Positions 44,162-53,705 are shown, counted from the first letter of the stretch. The stretch: 64,000 nt of DNA from Pseudomonas beijingensis (GCF_030687295.1 NZ_CP117425.1:3166001-3230000); one strand, 5' to 3'. Notes: generated from the sequence alone by a model not told the origin. Made by a program: numbers and translations.

Positions 44162-44200
44162 CGTATTCAAGACATAACTATTTGGGAGTGACTGCGAGAC

Positions 44201-44842
44201 ATGTCCCGCAATTCTTTTTATCAGCAGAGCTCTGACATCCAGGCCGCAGGCGGCCTGGTCCCGATGGTTATCGAGCAGTCCGCCCGCGGCGAACGTGCCT
44301 ATGACATCTACTCGCGTCTGCTCAAGGAACGCGTCATCTTCCTGATCGGCCCCGTTGAAGACTACATGGCCAACCTGGTCGCGGCGCAACTGTTGTTCCT
44401 TGAAGCGGAAAACCCGGACAAGGATATCCATCTGTACATCAACTCACCTGGCGGTTCGGTGACTGCGGGCATGTCGATCTACGACACCATGCAGTTCATC
44501 AAGCCTGACGTTTCCACCATCTGCATCGGCCAGGCCTGCAGCATGGGTGCCTTCCTGCTCGCCGGCGGCGCAGCGGGCAAGCGCCACTGCCTGCCTAACT
44601 CGCGGATGATGATTCACCAGCCATTGGGCGGCTTCCAGGGCCAGGCGTCGGACATCGACATCCATGCCAAGGAAATCCTCCACATTCGTTCGCGCCTGAA
44701 TTCGTTGTTGGCCCATCACACCGGCCAAAGCCTCGAAACCATTGAGCGCGACACCGAGCGTGACAACTTCATGAGCGCCGAGCGTGCAGCCGAATATGGC
44801 CTGATCGACTCGGTGATCAACAAGCGTCAAATGCCTGCCTAA
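44201..44842 (+). CDS. clpP: ATP-dependent Clp protease proteolytic subunit ClpP
   Basis: A 213-residue serine peptidase that forms the tetradecameric chamber. Ser114 (QACSMGAF) and His139 (MMIHQPLGG) belong to the triad. It works with ClpX (next gene) and ClpA adaptors. GGGAG lies upstream of the ATG. Length normal including a short propeptide. Confidence 0.97.
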   Translation: MSRNSFYQQSSDIQAAGGLVPMVIEQSARGERAYDIYSRLLKERVIFLIGPVEDYMANLVAAQLLFLEAENPDKDIHLYINSPGGSVTAGMSIYDTMQFIKPDVSTICIGQACSMGAFLLAGGAAGKRHCLPNSRMMIHQPLGGFQGQASDIDIHAKEILHIRSRLNSLLAHHTGQSLETIERDTERDNFMSAERAAEYGLIDSVINKRQMPA

Positions 44843-44881
44843 GCCGCTCAAAATGCAGGTGGTTGGGATGACCGGCCGCCT

Positions 44882-44901
44882 GCGGGCTTGAAAAAGCCCG
44901 C
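44882..44901 (+). other. Hairpin between clpP and clpX
   Basis: GCGGGCTT-GAAA-AAGCCCGC, followed by AATTG rather than T; likely an mRNA-processing or stabilising hairpin. Confidence 0.55.
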
Positions 44902-44949
44902 AATTGCCTTCATCTTGTGTTGCAAGCCTATCGGATTTGGATCGATCGA

Positions 44950-46233
44950 ATGACTGACACCCGCAACGGCGAGGACAACGGCAAACTGCTTTATTGCTCC
45001 TTCTGTGGCAAAAGCCAGCATGAAGTGCGCAAATTGATTGCCGGCCCCTCGGTCTTCATTTGCGACGAGTGCGTCGACCTGTGCAATGACATCATCCGCG
45101 AGGAGGTGCAGGAAGCCCAGGCCGAGAGCAGCGCGCATAAATTGCCTTCGCCTAAAGAAATCAGCGGCATCCTTGATCAGTATGTGATTGGTCAGGAACG
45201 TGCAAAAAAGGTACTGGCCGTAGCGGTATACAACCACTACAAGCGCCTGAACCAGCGTGACAAAAAGAATGACGAGGTCGAACTCGGCAAGAGCAACATT
45301 CTGCTGATCGGCCCGACAGGCTCGGGTAAGACCCTGCTTGCCGAAACCCTGGCCCGTTTGCTGAACGTTCCGTTCACCATCGCCGACGCAACCACCCTCA
45401 CCGAGGCGGGTTATGTAGGTGAAGACGTCGAGAACATCATTCAGAAGTTGTTGCAGAAGTGCGACTACGATGTGGAAAAAGCCCAGATGGGCATTGTCTA
45501 CATCGACGAAATCGACAAGATTTCCCGCAAGTCCGACAACCCGTCCATCACCCGGGATGTTTCCGGTGAGGGCGTGCAGCAGGCCTTGCTCAAGTTGATC
45601 GAAGGCACGGTCGCTTCCGTTCCACCCCAAGGTGGTCGCAAGCATCCGCAGCAGGAGTTCCTGCAGGTCGACACCCGTAACATCCTGTTCATCTGCGGTG
45701 GTGCGTTTTCCGGCCTGGAAAAGGTTATTCAAAACCGTTCCACCCGTGGTGGCATTGGTTTCAACGCCGAAGTGCGCAGCAAGGAAGAGGGCAAGAAGGT
45801 CGGTGAGTCCCTGCGTGAAGTCGAACCTGACGATTTGGTCAAGTTCGGTCTGATCCCGGAATTCGTCGGTCGTCTGCCGGTCCTGGCGACGCTGGACGAG
45901 TTGGATGAAGCGGCGTTGATGCAGATTCTGACCGAGCCGAAAAACGCCCTGACCAAGCAGTATGCCAAGCTGTTCGAAATGGAAGGTGTAGACCTGGAAT
46001 TCCGTTCCGACGCGCTGAAATCTGTCGCTAAACGTGCCCTGGAGCGTAAGACCGGTGCCCGTGGTTTGCGCTCGATTCTCGAAGGCGTATTGCTCGACAC
46101 GATGTATGAAATCCCCTCGCAGTCCGAGGTGAGTAAAGTCGTGATCGATGAAAGCGTTATAGAAGGCAAGTCCAAGCCACTGTATATCTATGAAAACAGT
46201 GAGCCGGCTGCCAAGGCCGCTCCGGACGCATAA
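44950..46233 (+). CDS. clpX: Clp protease ATP-binding unfoldase ClpX
   Basis: A 427-residue AAA+ protein. N-terminal zinc-binding domain with four cysteines ([10 protein letters not shown] ... [10 protein letters not shown]), Walker A GPTGSGKT, Walker [11 protein letters not shown], and C-terminal [10 protein letters not shown] sensor-2 region. It unfolds substrates and feeds them to ClpP. ATG 44950 is chosen; the frame is open to a TTG at 44917 without a supporting site. Confidence 0.97.
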   Translation: MTDTRNGEDNGKLLYCSFCGKSQHEVRKLIAGPSVFICDECVDLCNDIIREEVQEAQAESSAHKLPSPKEISGILDQYVIGQERAKKVLAVAVYNHYKRLNQRDKKNDEVELGKSNILLIGPTGSGKTLLAETLARLLNVPFTIADATTLTEAGYVGEDVENIIQKLLQKCDYDVEKAQMGIVYIDEIDKISRKSDNPSITRDVSGEGVQQALLKLIEGTVASVPPQGGRKHPQQEFLQVDTRNILFICGGAFSGLEKVIQNRSTRGGIGFNAEVRSKEEGKKVGESLREVEPDDLVKFGLIPEFVGRLPVLATLDELDEAALMQILTEPKNALTKQYAKLFEMEGVDLEFRSDALKSVAKRALERKTGARGLRSILEGVLLDTMYEIPSQSEVSKVVIDESVIEGKSKPLYIYENSEPAAKAAPDA

Positions 46234-46253
46234 GCGTCCTGCTGCCGGAACAA

Positions 46254-46281
46254 AGAAGGGGCCTTCGGGCCCCTTTGCTTT
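46254..46281 (+). terminator. Terminator after clpX
   Basis: AAGGGGCC-TTC-GGGCCCCTTT followed by GCTTTT. Confidence 0.85.
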
Positions 46282-46307
46282 TAGCGTGTTTTAGACGTGT
46301 CTTAGCG

Positions 46308-46336
46308 CTTGTTTTTTTTCAAGGCTGCCCCCATCT
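46308..46336 (+). promoter_or_regulatory. Sigma32-like heat-shock promoter of lon
   Basis: CTTGTTT (46308-46314) and CCCCATCT (46329-46336) with a 14-bp spacer fit the sigma32 consensus (CTTGAAA, CCCCATNT). The lon start lies 58 bp downstream. Confidence 0.7.
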
Positions 46337-46394
46337 TGGTTTCAAGCTTACTTCCATCTGTTTCCGGCCCTAGGGCCGCCGTAGAGGCGAAATC

Positions 46395-48791
46395 ATGAAG
46401 ACAACCATCGAATTGCCTCTCCTGCCATTGCGCGATGTCGTGGTGTATCCGCACATGGTTATCCCGCTGTTCGTGGGGCGCGAGAAGTCCATCGAAGCCC
46501 TCGAGGCTGCGATGACGGGTGACAAGCAGATTCTTCTGCTGGCTCAGAGAAATCCAGCCGACGATGATCCCGGCGAAGACGCACTGTATCGCGTAGGTAC
46601 GATTGCAACGGTTCTGCAATTGCTCAAGTTGCCCGACGGTACCGTCAAGGTCCTGGTCGAAGGCGAGCAGCGCGGTACTGTTGAACGTTTCAGCGAAGTG
46701 GACGGCCATTGCCGGGCCGAAGTGTCGCTGATCGAAGAAGTCGATGCGCCCGAGCGTGAATCAGAGGTGTTTGTCCGCAGCCTGCTGTCACAGTTCGAAC
46801 AATACGTGCAGTTGGGCAAGAAGGTGCCTGCAGAGGTCCTGTCGTCGCTTAACAGCATCGACGAGCCTGGGCGGCTGGTCGATACGATGGCGGCCCACAT
46901 GGCCCTCAAGATCGAGCAGAAGCAGGAAATTCTCGAGATCATCGATCTGTCGGCCCGTGTCGAGCACGTGCTGGCGTTGCTCGACGGCGAAATCGACCTG
47001 TTGCAGGTCGAAAAACGCATTCGCGGTCGCGTCAAGAAGCAGATGGAGCGCAGCCAGCGCGAGTACTACCTGAATGAGCAGATGAAGGCCATTCAGAAAG
47101 AGTTGGGCGATGGCGACGAGGGCCACAACGAAATCGAGGAGCTGAAAAAGCGCATCGATGCCGCCGGCTTGCCCAAGGACGCCTTGGCCAAGGCCCAGGC
47201 TGAGTTGAACAAGCTCAAGCAAATGTCGCCGATGTCTGCCGAAGCCACCGTGGTGCGCTCCTACATCGACTGGCTGGTCCAGGTGCCGTGGAAGGCCCAG
47301 AGCAAGGTGCGTCTGGACCTGGCACGCGCCGAAGACATCCTCGACGCCGACCATTACGGTCTGGAAGAGGTCAAGGAACGCATCCTTGAGTACCTCGCCG
47401 TGCAGAAGCGTGTGAAAAAGATTCGCGGTCCGGTCCTTTGCCTGGTCGGTCCTCCCGGGGTTGGTAAAACCTCCCTTGCGGAGTCGATTGCCCACGCGAC
47501 CAACCGCAAATTCGTACGCATGGCCTTGGGTGGTGTGCGCGACGAAGCGGAAATTCGTGGTCATCGCCGGACCTATATCGGTTCGATGCCGGGAAGATTG
47601 ATTCAAAAGATGACAAAAGTCGGCGTGCGCAATCCGCTGTTCCTTTTGGACGAAATCGACAAGATGGGCAGCGACATGCGCGGCGATCCCGCCTCTGCGT
47701 TGCTCGAAGTGCTCGATCCTGAGCAGAATCACAACTTCAACGATCACTACCTGGAGGTTGACTACGACCTGTCGGACGTGATGTTCCTCTGCACCTCCAA
47801 CTCCATGAACATTCCGCCGGCATTGCTGGATCGGATGGAGGTGATTCGTCTGCCGGGCTACACCGAAGACGAGAAGATCAACATCGCCGTGAAGTACCTT
47901 TCGCCCAAGCAGATCCAGGCCAACGGCCTGAAAAAAGGCGAACTGGAATTCGACGAGGAAGCGATTCGCGACATCATCCGCTACTACACCCGCGAAGCTG
48001 GTGTGCGGGGCCTGGAGCGGCAGATTGCCAAGGTCTGCCGCAAGGCGGTCAAGGAACATGCGCTGGAAAAACGCTTCGCGGTCAAGGTCACTGCGGACCT
48101 GCTGGAGCACTTCCTGGGCGTGCGCAAGTTCCGCTACGGCCTGGCCGAGCAGCAGGACCAGATCGGCCAGGTGACTGGCCTGGCGTGGACTCAGGTCGGT
48201 GGTGAGCTGCTCACCATCGAAGCGGCCGTGGTACCGGGTAAGGGTCAACTGATCAAGACTGGTTCCCTGGGCGACGTGATGGTCGAATCGATCACCGCGG
48301 CGCTGACGGTGGTGCGCAGCCGCGCCCGGAGCCTGGGCATTCCCCTGGACTTCCATGAGAAGCGCGACACGCATATACACATGCCCGAAGGGGCTACGCC
48401 CAAGGACGGTCCAAGCGCCGGTGTAGGCATGTGCACGGCCCTGGTCTCGGCGTTGACCAGTATCCCAGTGCGCGCCGACGTCGCCATGACGGGTGAAATC
48501 ACGCTGCGCGGCCAGGTCCTGGCGATCGGCGGCTTGAAGGAAAAACTGCTGGCGGCACACCGTGGCGGGATCAAGATCGTGATCATTCCCGAAGAGAATG
48601 TCCGCGATCTGAAGGAAATTCCTGACAACATCAAGCAAGATCTTCAGATCAAACCGGTTAAATGGATTGACGAGGTCCTGCAAATTGCGCTGCAATACGC
48701 GCCGGAGCCCTTGCCGGATGTGGCTCCGGAGATTGTCGCGAAGGAAGAAAAGCGAGAGTCTGACTCTAAGGAAAGAATTAGCACGCATTAA
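46395..48791 (+). CDS. lon: ATP-dependent protease Lon
   Basis: A 798-residue AAA+ protease. LON substrate-binding domain at about 8-205, central coiled coil, Walker A GPPGVGKTSLAE near 353, Walker B FLLDEIDKMG, and the peptidase domain with catalytic Ser674 (KDGPSAGVGM) and Lys717 (43 residues later, in GGLKEKLLAAHRG). It degrades misfolded proteins and regulators in the cytoplasm. GTAGAGGCG precedes the start. The tail from about 770 is a charged extension. Confidence 0.97.
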   Translation: MKTTIELPLLPLRDVVVYPHMVIPLFVGREKSIEALEAAMTGDKQILLLAQRNPADDDPGEDALYRVGTIATVLQLLKLPDGTVKVLVEGEQRGTVERFSEVDGHCRAEVSLIEEVDAPERESEVFVRSLLSQFEQYVQLGKKVPAEVLSSLNSIDEPGRLVDTMAAHMALKIEQKQEILEIIDLSARVEHVLALLDGEIDLLQVEKRIRGRVKKQMERSQREYYLNEQMKAIQKELGDGDEGHNEIEELKKRIDAAGLPKDALAKAQAELNKLKQMSPMSAEATVVRSYIDWLVQVPWKAQSKVRLDLARAEDILDADHYGLEEVKERILEYLAVQKRVKKIRGPVLCLVGPPGVGKTSLAESIAHATNRKFVRMALGGVRDEAEIRGHRRTYIGSMPGRLIQKMTKVGVRNPLFLLDEIDKMGSDMRGDPASALLEVLDPEQNHNFNDHYLEVDYDLSDVMFLCTSNSMNIPPALLDRMEVIRLPGYTEDEKINIAVKYLSPKQIQANGLKKGELEFDEEAIRDIIRYYTREAGVRGLERQIAKVCRKAVKEHALEKRFAVKVTADLLEHFLGVRKFRYGLAEQQDQIGQVTGLAWTQVGGELLTIEAAVVPGKGQLIKTGSLGDVMVESITAALTVVRSRARSLGIPLDFHEKRDTHIHMPEGATPKDGPSAGVGMCTALVSALTSIPVRADVAMTGEITLRGQVLAIGGLKEKLLAAHRGGIKIVIIPEENVRDLKEIPDNIKQDLQIKPVKWIDEVLQIALQYAPEPLPDVAPEIVAKEEKRESDSKERISTH

Positions 48792-48816
48792 TACGCATTT
48801 GCCTGGGGGGCCTTCC

Positions 48817-48846
48817 TTGACAGTTTTTTAGAGCCCTTGTTATAAA
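48817..48846 (+). promoter_or_regulatory. Sigma70-type promoter of hupB
   Basis: TTGACA (48817-48822) and TATAAA (48841-48846), spaced 18 bp; a -10 of TTATAA would give 17. Lies 95 bp before hupB. Confidence 0.75.
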
Positions 48847-48940
48847 GCGGCTCTTAAGTGTCTGCAGGCCATTCAGCACTCGTTTTTGCTTTCACCAAAA
48901 AAACTTAGAATCATCTCAAATAGATATAAGGGGACTTAGA

Positions 48941-49213
48941 GTGAACAAGTCGGAACTGATTGATGCTATCGCTGCATCCGCTGATATCCCGAAAGCTGCT
49001 GCTGGCCGTGCGCTGGACGCTGTAATCGAATCCGTCACTGGCGCTCTCAAGGCTGGCGACTCCGTTGTTCTGGTTGGTTTCGGCACCTTCTCCGTGACCG
49101 ATCGTCCTGCTCGTATCGGTCGCAACCCGCAGACCGGTAAGACGCTGGAAATCGCTGCTGCCAAAAAGCCAGGCTTCAAAGCTGGTAAAGCACTGAAAGA
49201 AGCCGTTAACTAA
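48941..49213 (+). CDS. hupB: DNA-binding protein HU-beta
   Basis: A 90-residue nucleoid protein that bends and wraps DNA. GTG start with AAGGGGA upstream. The signature [21 protein letters not shown] (46-66) contains the arm that inserts Pro into the minor groove. Highly expressed codon use. It sits between lon and ppiD, as in many gammaproteobacteria. Confidence 0.97.
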   Translation: MNKSELIDAIAASADIPKAAAGRALDAVIESVTGALKAGDSVVLVGFGTFSVTDRPARIGRNPQTGKTLEIAAAKKPGFKAGKALKEAVN

Positions 49214-49260
49214 GGTTTCGTTGAGTTTATCCGTGTCGGGGTCATGCCTGGCTTGGCAGC

Positions 49261-49335
49261 GGAGCGGTAATACGGCCGGTTGCAACCGGTCTGGCACGCC
49301 AGGGCTTGCAGGTTCGAGCCCGGTCCGCTCCGCCA
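49261..49335 (+). ncRNA. tRNA-like element between hupB and ppiD
   Basis: 75 nt. GGAGCGG (49261-49267) pairs perfectly with CCGCTCC (49325-49331), followed by G and CCA, and TTCGAGC sits at the T-loop position. The putative anticodon would be GGC (49293-49295). However, the D-stem is largely unpaired and the anticodon and T stems have one mismatch each. An alternative cloverleaf forms with CCGGT/ACCGG, CTGG/CCAG and GGGCT/AGCCC hairpins. A terminator follows directly. It could be a degenerate tRNA or a dedicated small RNA ending in CCA. Confidence 0.55.
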
Positions 49336-49343
49336 GTTACGAG

Positions 49344-49371
49344 AAGGCGCATCCTCGGATGCGCCTTTCTT
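49344..49371 (+). terminator. Terminator after the tRNA-like element
   Basis: AAGGCGCATCC-TC-GGATGCGCCTT followed by TCTTCT. Confidence 0.8.
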
Positions 49372-49437
49372 CTATCCGGGTTCTACCCACGCTCCACGGT
49401 TGCCTAAATTTGAAGTTCAACCGTTTCTGGGGGACGC

Positions 49438-51309
49438 ATGCTGCAGAATATCAGGGACAATTCACAAGGCTGGATTGCCAAGACCATCATCGGGGTCATC
49501 GTCGCATTGATGGCGTTGACCGGTTTCGATGCCATTTTTCAAGCCACCACCAATAGCAATGACGCGGCCAAGGTCAACGGCGAAAAAATCAGCCAGAACG
49601 AGCTGAGCCAGGCGGTCGACATGCAACGCCGTCAGCTCATGCAACAGTTGGGCAAGGATTTCGACGCCTCCCTGCTGGACGAAAAAATGCTGCGCGATTC
49701 GGCGCTCAAGGGCCTGATCGACCGCAAGTTGTTGCTGCAAGGTGCGCACGATGCGAAATTCGCTTTCTCCGAAGCTGCGCTCGATCAAGTAATCCTGCAA
49801 ACGCCTGAGTTCCAGGTCGATGGCAAATTCAGCGCTGAGCGTTTCGATCAAGTGATCCGCCAGCTGGGTTACAGCCGTATGCAATTCCGCCAGATGCTGG
49901 CTCAGGAAATGCTGATCGGTCAGTTGCGCGCAGGCCTGGCGGGCAGCGGTTTTGTCACCGATGCCCAAGTGTTGGCATTCGCCCGCCTGGAAAAGCAGAC
50001 CCGTGATTTCGCCACCTTGAACATCAAGGCCGATCCTGCGTCGGTGAAGCTGACCGATGACGAGGTCAAGGCTTACTACGACCAACACGCCAAGGAATTC
50101 ATGACGCCTGACCAGGTGGTCATCGATTACCTCGAGCTGAAGAAAGCCTCTTTCTTTGATCAGGTCAGCGTCAAGGACGAAGACCTGCAAGCGGCCTATC
50201 AGAAAGAAATCGCCAACCTGTCCGAACAGCGTCGCGCTGCGCACATCTTGATCGAAGTGAACGACAAGGTGACCGAAGCCCAGGCCAAGGCGAAGATTGA
50301 AGAGATCCAGGCTCGCCTGGCCAAAGGCGAGTCGTTTGAGGCCCTGGCGAAGGAGTTTTCCCAGGATCCGGGTTCGGCGAACAACGGTGGTGATCTCGGT
50401 TATGCCGGCCCGGGCGTCTACGATCCGGAATTCGAAAAGGCCTTGTACGCCTTGAGCAAGGATCAGGTCTCGGCACCGGTCCGCACCGACTTCGGTCTGC
50501 ACCTGATCAAGCTGCTGGGTGTTGAAGCGCCTGAAGTGCCGACCTTTGCCAGTCTCAAGGACAAGCTGACTCGCGAGCTGAAGACTCAGCAGGTGGAGCA
50601 GCGTTTCGTGGAGGCGAGCAAGCAACTGGAGGATGCCTCGTTCGAAGCGTCCGACCTGGCGCAACCGGCTCAGGACCTGAAGCTGACCGTCCACACATCG
50701 GCCCCGTTCGGTCGTGAAGGCGGCGAAGGAATTGCGGCCAATCGTGCCGTGGTCACAGCGGCGTTCAGTCCGGAAGTGCTGGATGAAGGTGCCAACAGCA
50801 CCGCCATCGAGCTGGACCCGGAAACCGTCGTGGTGCTGCGTGCCAAGGAGCACCGCAAGCCTGAGCAACTGCCGCTGGACAAGGTGTCCGGGCCCATTCG
50901 CGCTCAATTGGCCAAGGAACACGCCAGCGCAGCGGCCAAGACCCGCGCCGACGAGCTGATCGCCAGCCTGCGCGATGGCAAGGCGGCACTGGACAAACCG
51001 GTCGACGGCCAGGGCTGGAAAGCCACCGAGGCGGCCACCCGCAACCAGGAAGGCATCGACCCGGCGGTGCTGCAAGCGCTGTTCCGCATGCCCAAGCCTG
51101 AGTCCAAGGACAAGCCGACGTTCAGTAGTGTGACTTTGCCTGACGGCAGCCTGGTGGTCATGCGTCTGAATGGCGTGAACGAAGCAGCGGCACCGACTGA
51201 CGAAGAGAAAGCAGAATATCGTCGCTACCTTGCGTCCCGTGTGGGTCAGCAGGACTTTGCGGCCTATCGCAAGCAGTTGGAGAGTCAGGCGGATATCAAG
51301 CGTTTCTAA
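49438..51309 (+). CDS. ppiD: Periplasmic folding factor PpiD (SurA_N/parvulin)
   Basis: A 623-residue protein: short cytoplasmic start (MLQNIRDNSQGWIAK), TM helix at about 16-36, SurA_N-like chaperone region to about 220, one parvulin-type PPIase domain at about 260-365 (AHILIEVNDKVTEAQAKAKI, GGDLGYAGPG), and a C-terminal SurA-like part. It helps proteins folding after leaving the Sec channel. GGGGGACGC lies upstream. Frame intact. Confidence 0.96.
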   Translation: MLQNIRDNSQGWIAKTIIGVIVALMALTGFDAIFQATTNSNDAAKVNGEKISQNELSQAVDMQRRQLMQQLGKDFDASLLDEKMLRDSALKGLIDRKLLLQGAHDAKFAFSEAALDQVILQTPEFQVDGKFSAERFDQVIRQLGYSRMQFRQMLAQEMLIGQLRAGLAGSGFVTDAQVLAFARLEKQTRDFATLNIKADPASVKLTDDEVKAYYDQHAKEFMTPDQVVIDYLELKKASFFDQVSVKDEDLQAAYQKEIANLSEQRRAAHILIEVNDKVTEAQAKAKIEEIQARLAKGESFEALAKEFSQDPGSANNGGDLGYAGPGVYDPEFEKALYALSKDQVSAPVRTDFGLHLIKLLGVEAPEVPTFASLKDKLTRELKTQQVEQRFVEASKQLEDASFEASDLAQPAQDLKLTVHTSAPFGREGGEGIAANRAVVTAAFSPEVLDEGANSTAIELDPETVVVLRAKEHRKPEQLPLDKVSGPIRAQLAKEHASAAAKTRADELIASLRDGKAALDKPVDGQGWKATEAATRNQEGIDPAVLQALFRMPKPESKDKPTFSSVTLPDGSLVVMRLNGVNEAAAPTDEEKAEYRRYLASRVGQQDFAAYRKQLESQADIKRF

Positions 51310-51356
51310 TTGCTTGATGCTTTTTCAAACCTGGCTGTGATGCTGTTCACTTAAAA

Positions 51357-51394
51357 AACGGCGCTTCTTCAGAAATGGGAAGCGCCGTTTTTTT
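51357..51394 (+). terminator. Terminator after ppiD
   Basis: AACGGCGCTTC ... GAAGCGCCGTT (51357-51389) followed by a T run to 51394. Confidence 0.9.
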
Positions 51395-51417
51395 GGGGAT
51401 TGGGTTTTGGGTTTGGG

Positions 51418-51704
51418 GTGTATATCCGTTGTTGCGGTAACGGCTGCTTATGGTTCCGCCCTTACGGCGGGTCACTTTTGGAAGAGCCGGGAGCCGGACC
51501 AGCCAAAAGTAACCAAAAGCGCTTTGCCCCACCACTCGGCACCTCGCTAAGGCTCGGTGTGCCCGAACGAAGGCATTGCTCCGTGGGCCCGCCGCGAAGG
51601 GCCATCCATGGCCCAGCGCGGCTATCGCGGCATCCATGCCGGGATGCCCACTCCACACTGCCTGCGTTCGGCCAGCGTGGTTTAACGGGGCGTCCAGATC
51701 AAGA
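51418..51704 (+). repeat. Long repeat copy A (about 287 bp), left arm of an inverted pair
   Basis: Starts GTGTATATCCGTT and ends GGTTTAACGGGGCGTCCAGA. It is inverted relative to 51994-52279. Several internal palindromes (for example CATGCCGGGATG-like) are present. No ORF of a transposase is visible. Confidence 0.85.
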
Positions 51705-51740
51705 TCAAGATCAAGATCCAAAGCAAGAGCAACAGCAAGA
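51699..51740 (+). repeat. Tandem hexamer GATCAA and GCAAGA-like run
   Basis: GATCAAGATCAAGATCAAG is three units of six bases at the edge of repeat copy A, followed by imperfect AGCAAGAGCAACAGCAAGAG. A slippage-prone microsatellite. Confidence 0.75.
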
Positions 51741-51775
51741 GCGGGGCACATGCCGACATTGATGTGGCTGAGCCA

Positions 51776-51936
51776 CCGCTATCGCGAGCAAGCTCGCTCC
51801 CACATGGATTTTCGGCAGCCACAAGATGCATATACGCCGCAGAACTTTGTGGGAGCGAGCTGCTCGCGATGACGCCGGCCCATCCACATCACCGCAAACT
51901 GACACACCGCCTTCGCGAGCAAGCCCGCTCCCACAG
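51776..51936. repeat. Three REP sequences inside the large inverted repeat
   Basis: CGCGAGCAAGCTCGCTCCCACA at 51783-51804, GTGGGAGCGAGCTGCTCGCG at 51849-51868 and CGCGAGCAAGCCCGCTCCCACA at 51914-51935. The last two form a REPIN. Confidence 0.88.
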
Positions 51937-51993
51937 GAGAAATACGGTCTCACCAAGAGCCAGGTCGGCTATCAGGCCGCCTCGCGGTGGACG

Positions 51994-52279
51994 TTGATCT
52001 TGGGCGCCCCGTTAAACCACGCTGGCTGAACGAAGGTGTTGCGCAGTGGGCAACCCGGCATGGATGCCGGGTTAGCCGCGCTGGGCCATGGATGGCCCTT
52101 CGCGGCGGCCCACGGAGCAATGCCTTCGTTCAGGCATGCCGAGCCTAAGCGAGGCACCGAGTGGTGGGGCAAAAGCGTTTTGGTTACTTTTGACTGGGCC
52201 GGCTTCCGGGCTCTTCAAAAGTGAGCCGCTGTAAGAGCGGAACCATAAGCCGCCGTTACGCAAAAAAACGGATATACAC
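51994..52279 (-). repeat. Long repeat copy B (about 286 bp), right arm
   Basis: Inverse of copy A, beginning TTGATCTTGGGCGCCCCGTT and ending AACGGATATACAC. Identity is high but not complete. Copies A and B enclose about 290 bp with REPs. Confidence 0.85.
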
Positions 52280-52549
52280 ACCAAGCCAGGTAAAAACCAC
52301 GCCTCTCGAAGCGGAATGTCAAAATCTTCATTAACCGGCTCAAGTAAACGGCATTAGGCCAAAATGCTAGGGTTTTCGTATCTGCTTGTTGCCCAAAAGC
52401 GGGGGTATTCGTCGCTCTACCGGACCAGCGTCTTTTTCCTGCAAACAACCGCCAGTAAACTTGTAACCCCCTTGAAACAAGATTAGCCACGCTGCCAGGT
52501 CGCGTTCTGTTGCACAATACGCCCCGGACCGTTTCTCTCAGGATGTTCA

Positions 52550-53437
52550 ATGTTCAAATCATTTCACATGCGCACCGTCGGGCTTGCATTGGTGCTGGCC
52601 GCCGCAGCCGGTTGCTCGTCGAAGAAAACCGCCATTTACGAGCACGAGAACTTCGATGATTCGGGCACGTTCTCGCGCACGTACCCGGTGAGTGACGCGG
52701 CGACCTGCGAGGCCGGGCGGCGGGCGTTGCTCAGCCAGGGCTACATCATCACCAGCAGCGATCCGAAGCTGGTCAGTGGCCACAAGAGCTTCCAGCAGAC
52801 CGGCGAGACCCACATGGAGATCAGTTTCAATCTGGTCTGTGCCGAGGACGGCGGTGCCGGACACCGTGCGACCATGTTCGCCAACGCCTTGCAGGACCGT
52901 TATGCCCTGAAGAAAACCAACAACTCCGCCAGCCTGGGTGTGGGCGTGCTGGGTTCGGTGTCGATGCCGATCGGCTCCTCGGATGATTCGATGGTCAAGG
53001 TCGCCAGCGAAACCGTATCGGCGGCCAAGTTCTATGAGCGCTTCTTTGCCCTGGTGGAGCTGTTCCTGCCCTCCGAGGCGAAGAAAGCTGCCGAGAAGGC
53101 TGAGAACGCCGATAAGCCGAAGGCTGAACTGGGTATCCCGGAAACCAAGGCTGAACCGGCCGCCTTGATGCCGGCCCCGGCTCCCGTTGCAGCACCTGCG
53201 TCGGAACCTGTTGCACCTGCACCCGCAGCAGCCACGCCGGTAGAGGAGGCCGCGCCGGCCCCTGCCGAAACCGCTCCTGCGGTGTCGGAGCCCGTCGCAC
53301 CACCGAGCGAGCCCGCGCCGATTGCGCCTGAGTCGTTCGAGTCTGCGCCGACGACGGAAACCGTGACGCCGCCACCACCACCGTCCAGCTCGTTGCCGGC
53401 CCCGAGCGAGCCGATCCAGCCGCTTCCGGCCTCCTGA
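52550..53437 (+). CDS. DUF2242 family lipoprotein with Pro/Ala-rich tail
   Basis: A 295-residue protein with lipobox AAAAGC (Cys22). The domain up to about 190 (HENFDDSGTFSRTYPVSDAA, ALLSQGYIITSSDPKLVSGH) is DUF2242, of unknown function. The C-terminal 100 residues are a low-complexity Pro/Ala/Glu linker (APAPVAAPASEPVAPAPA) that probably spans the periplasm or wall. The start ATG 52550 could also be 52568 (MRTVGLAL). Confidence 0.85.
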   Translation: MFKSFHMRTVGLALVLAAAAGCSSKKTAIYEHENFDDSGTFSRTYPVSDAATCEAGRRALLSQGYIITSSDPKLVSGHKSFQQTGETHMEISFNLVCAEDGGAGHRATMFANALQDRYALKKTNNSASLGVGVLGSVSMPIGSSDDSMVKVASETVSAAKFYERFFALVELFLPSEAKKAAEKAENADKPKAELGIPETKAEPAALMPAPAPVAAPASEPVAPAPAAATPVEEAAPAPAETAPAVSEPVAPPSEPAPIAPESFESAPTTETVTPPPPPSSSLPAPSEPIQPLPAS

Positions 53438-53605
53438 GGTCCCGTGGCGGGGCGTTACGCCCTGTCACACTTCACGCGGTAATTTTCCGACCCTGTGCTA
53501 CGTTTAATTCATGAAGCCTTTGCTTCATGTTTTGTTCATAAAGCAGCTTTATGCTGATGCCAGCGCCATCAGGCATTGGATTCAATGACAGGGGAAGGAC
53601 ACGTA

Positions 53606-53692
53606 ATGGATGATTATCAGGAAGAGCTGCTGGAATACCAGGCCTATGAACTGGACCCGTTGGAACCCGCCGAAGATGCAACGGAGTTGTAA
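53606..53692 (+). CDS. Very small acidic protein
   Basis: A 28-codon ORF (MDDYQEELLEYQAYELDPLE ending AEDATEL) with a strong GGGGAAGG site before the start. It is acidic and amphipathic. The good start site and protein-like composition suggest a genuine microprotein; no family name known. Confidence 0.55.
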   Translation: MDDYQEELLEYQAYELDPLEPAEDATEL

Positions 53693-53705
53693 GAGAGCGT
53701 GAAGC

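Noticed and set aside
42323..44431. 702-codon open frame on the minus strand across tig and clpP
   Set aside because: It is antisense to two certain genes and the tRNA-Leu; long antisense frames are common in GC-rich codon-biased DNA and the translation has no domain.
46788..48788. 666-codon minus-strand frame opposite lon
   Set aside because: Mirror of the lon codon pattern; no start site or protein family.
49462..51075. 537-codon minus-strand frame opposite ppiD
   Set aside because: Shadow frame of ppiD without ribosome-binding site or recognisable domain.
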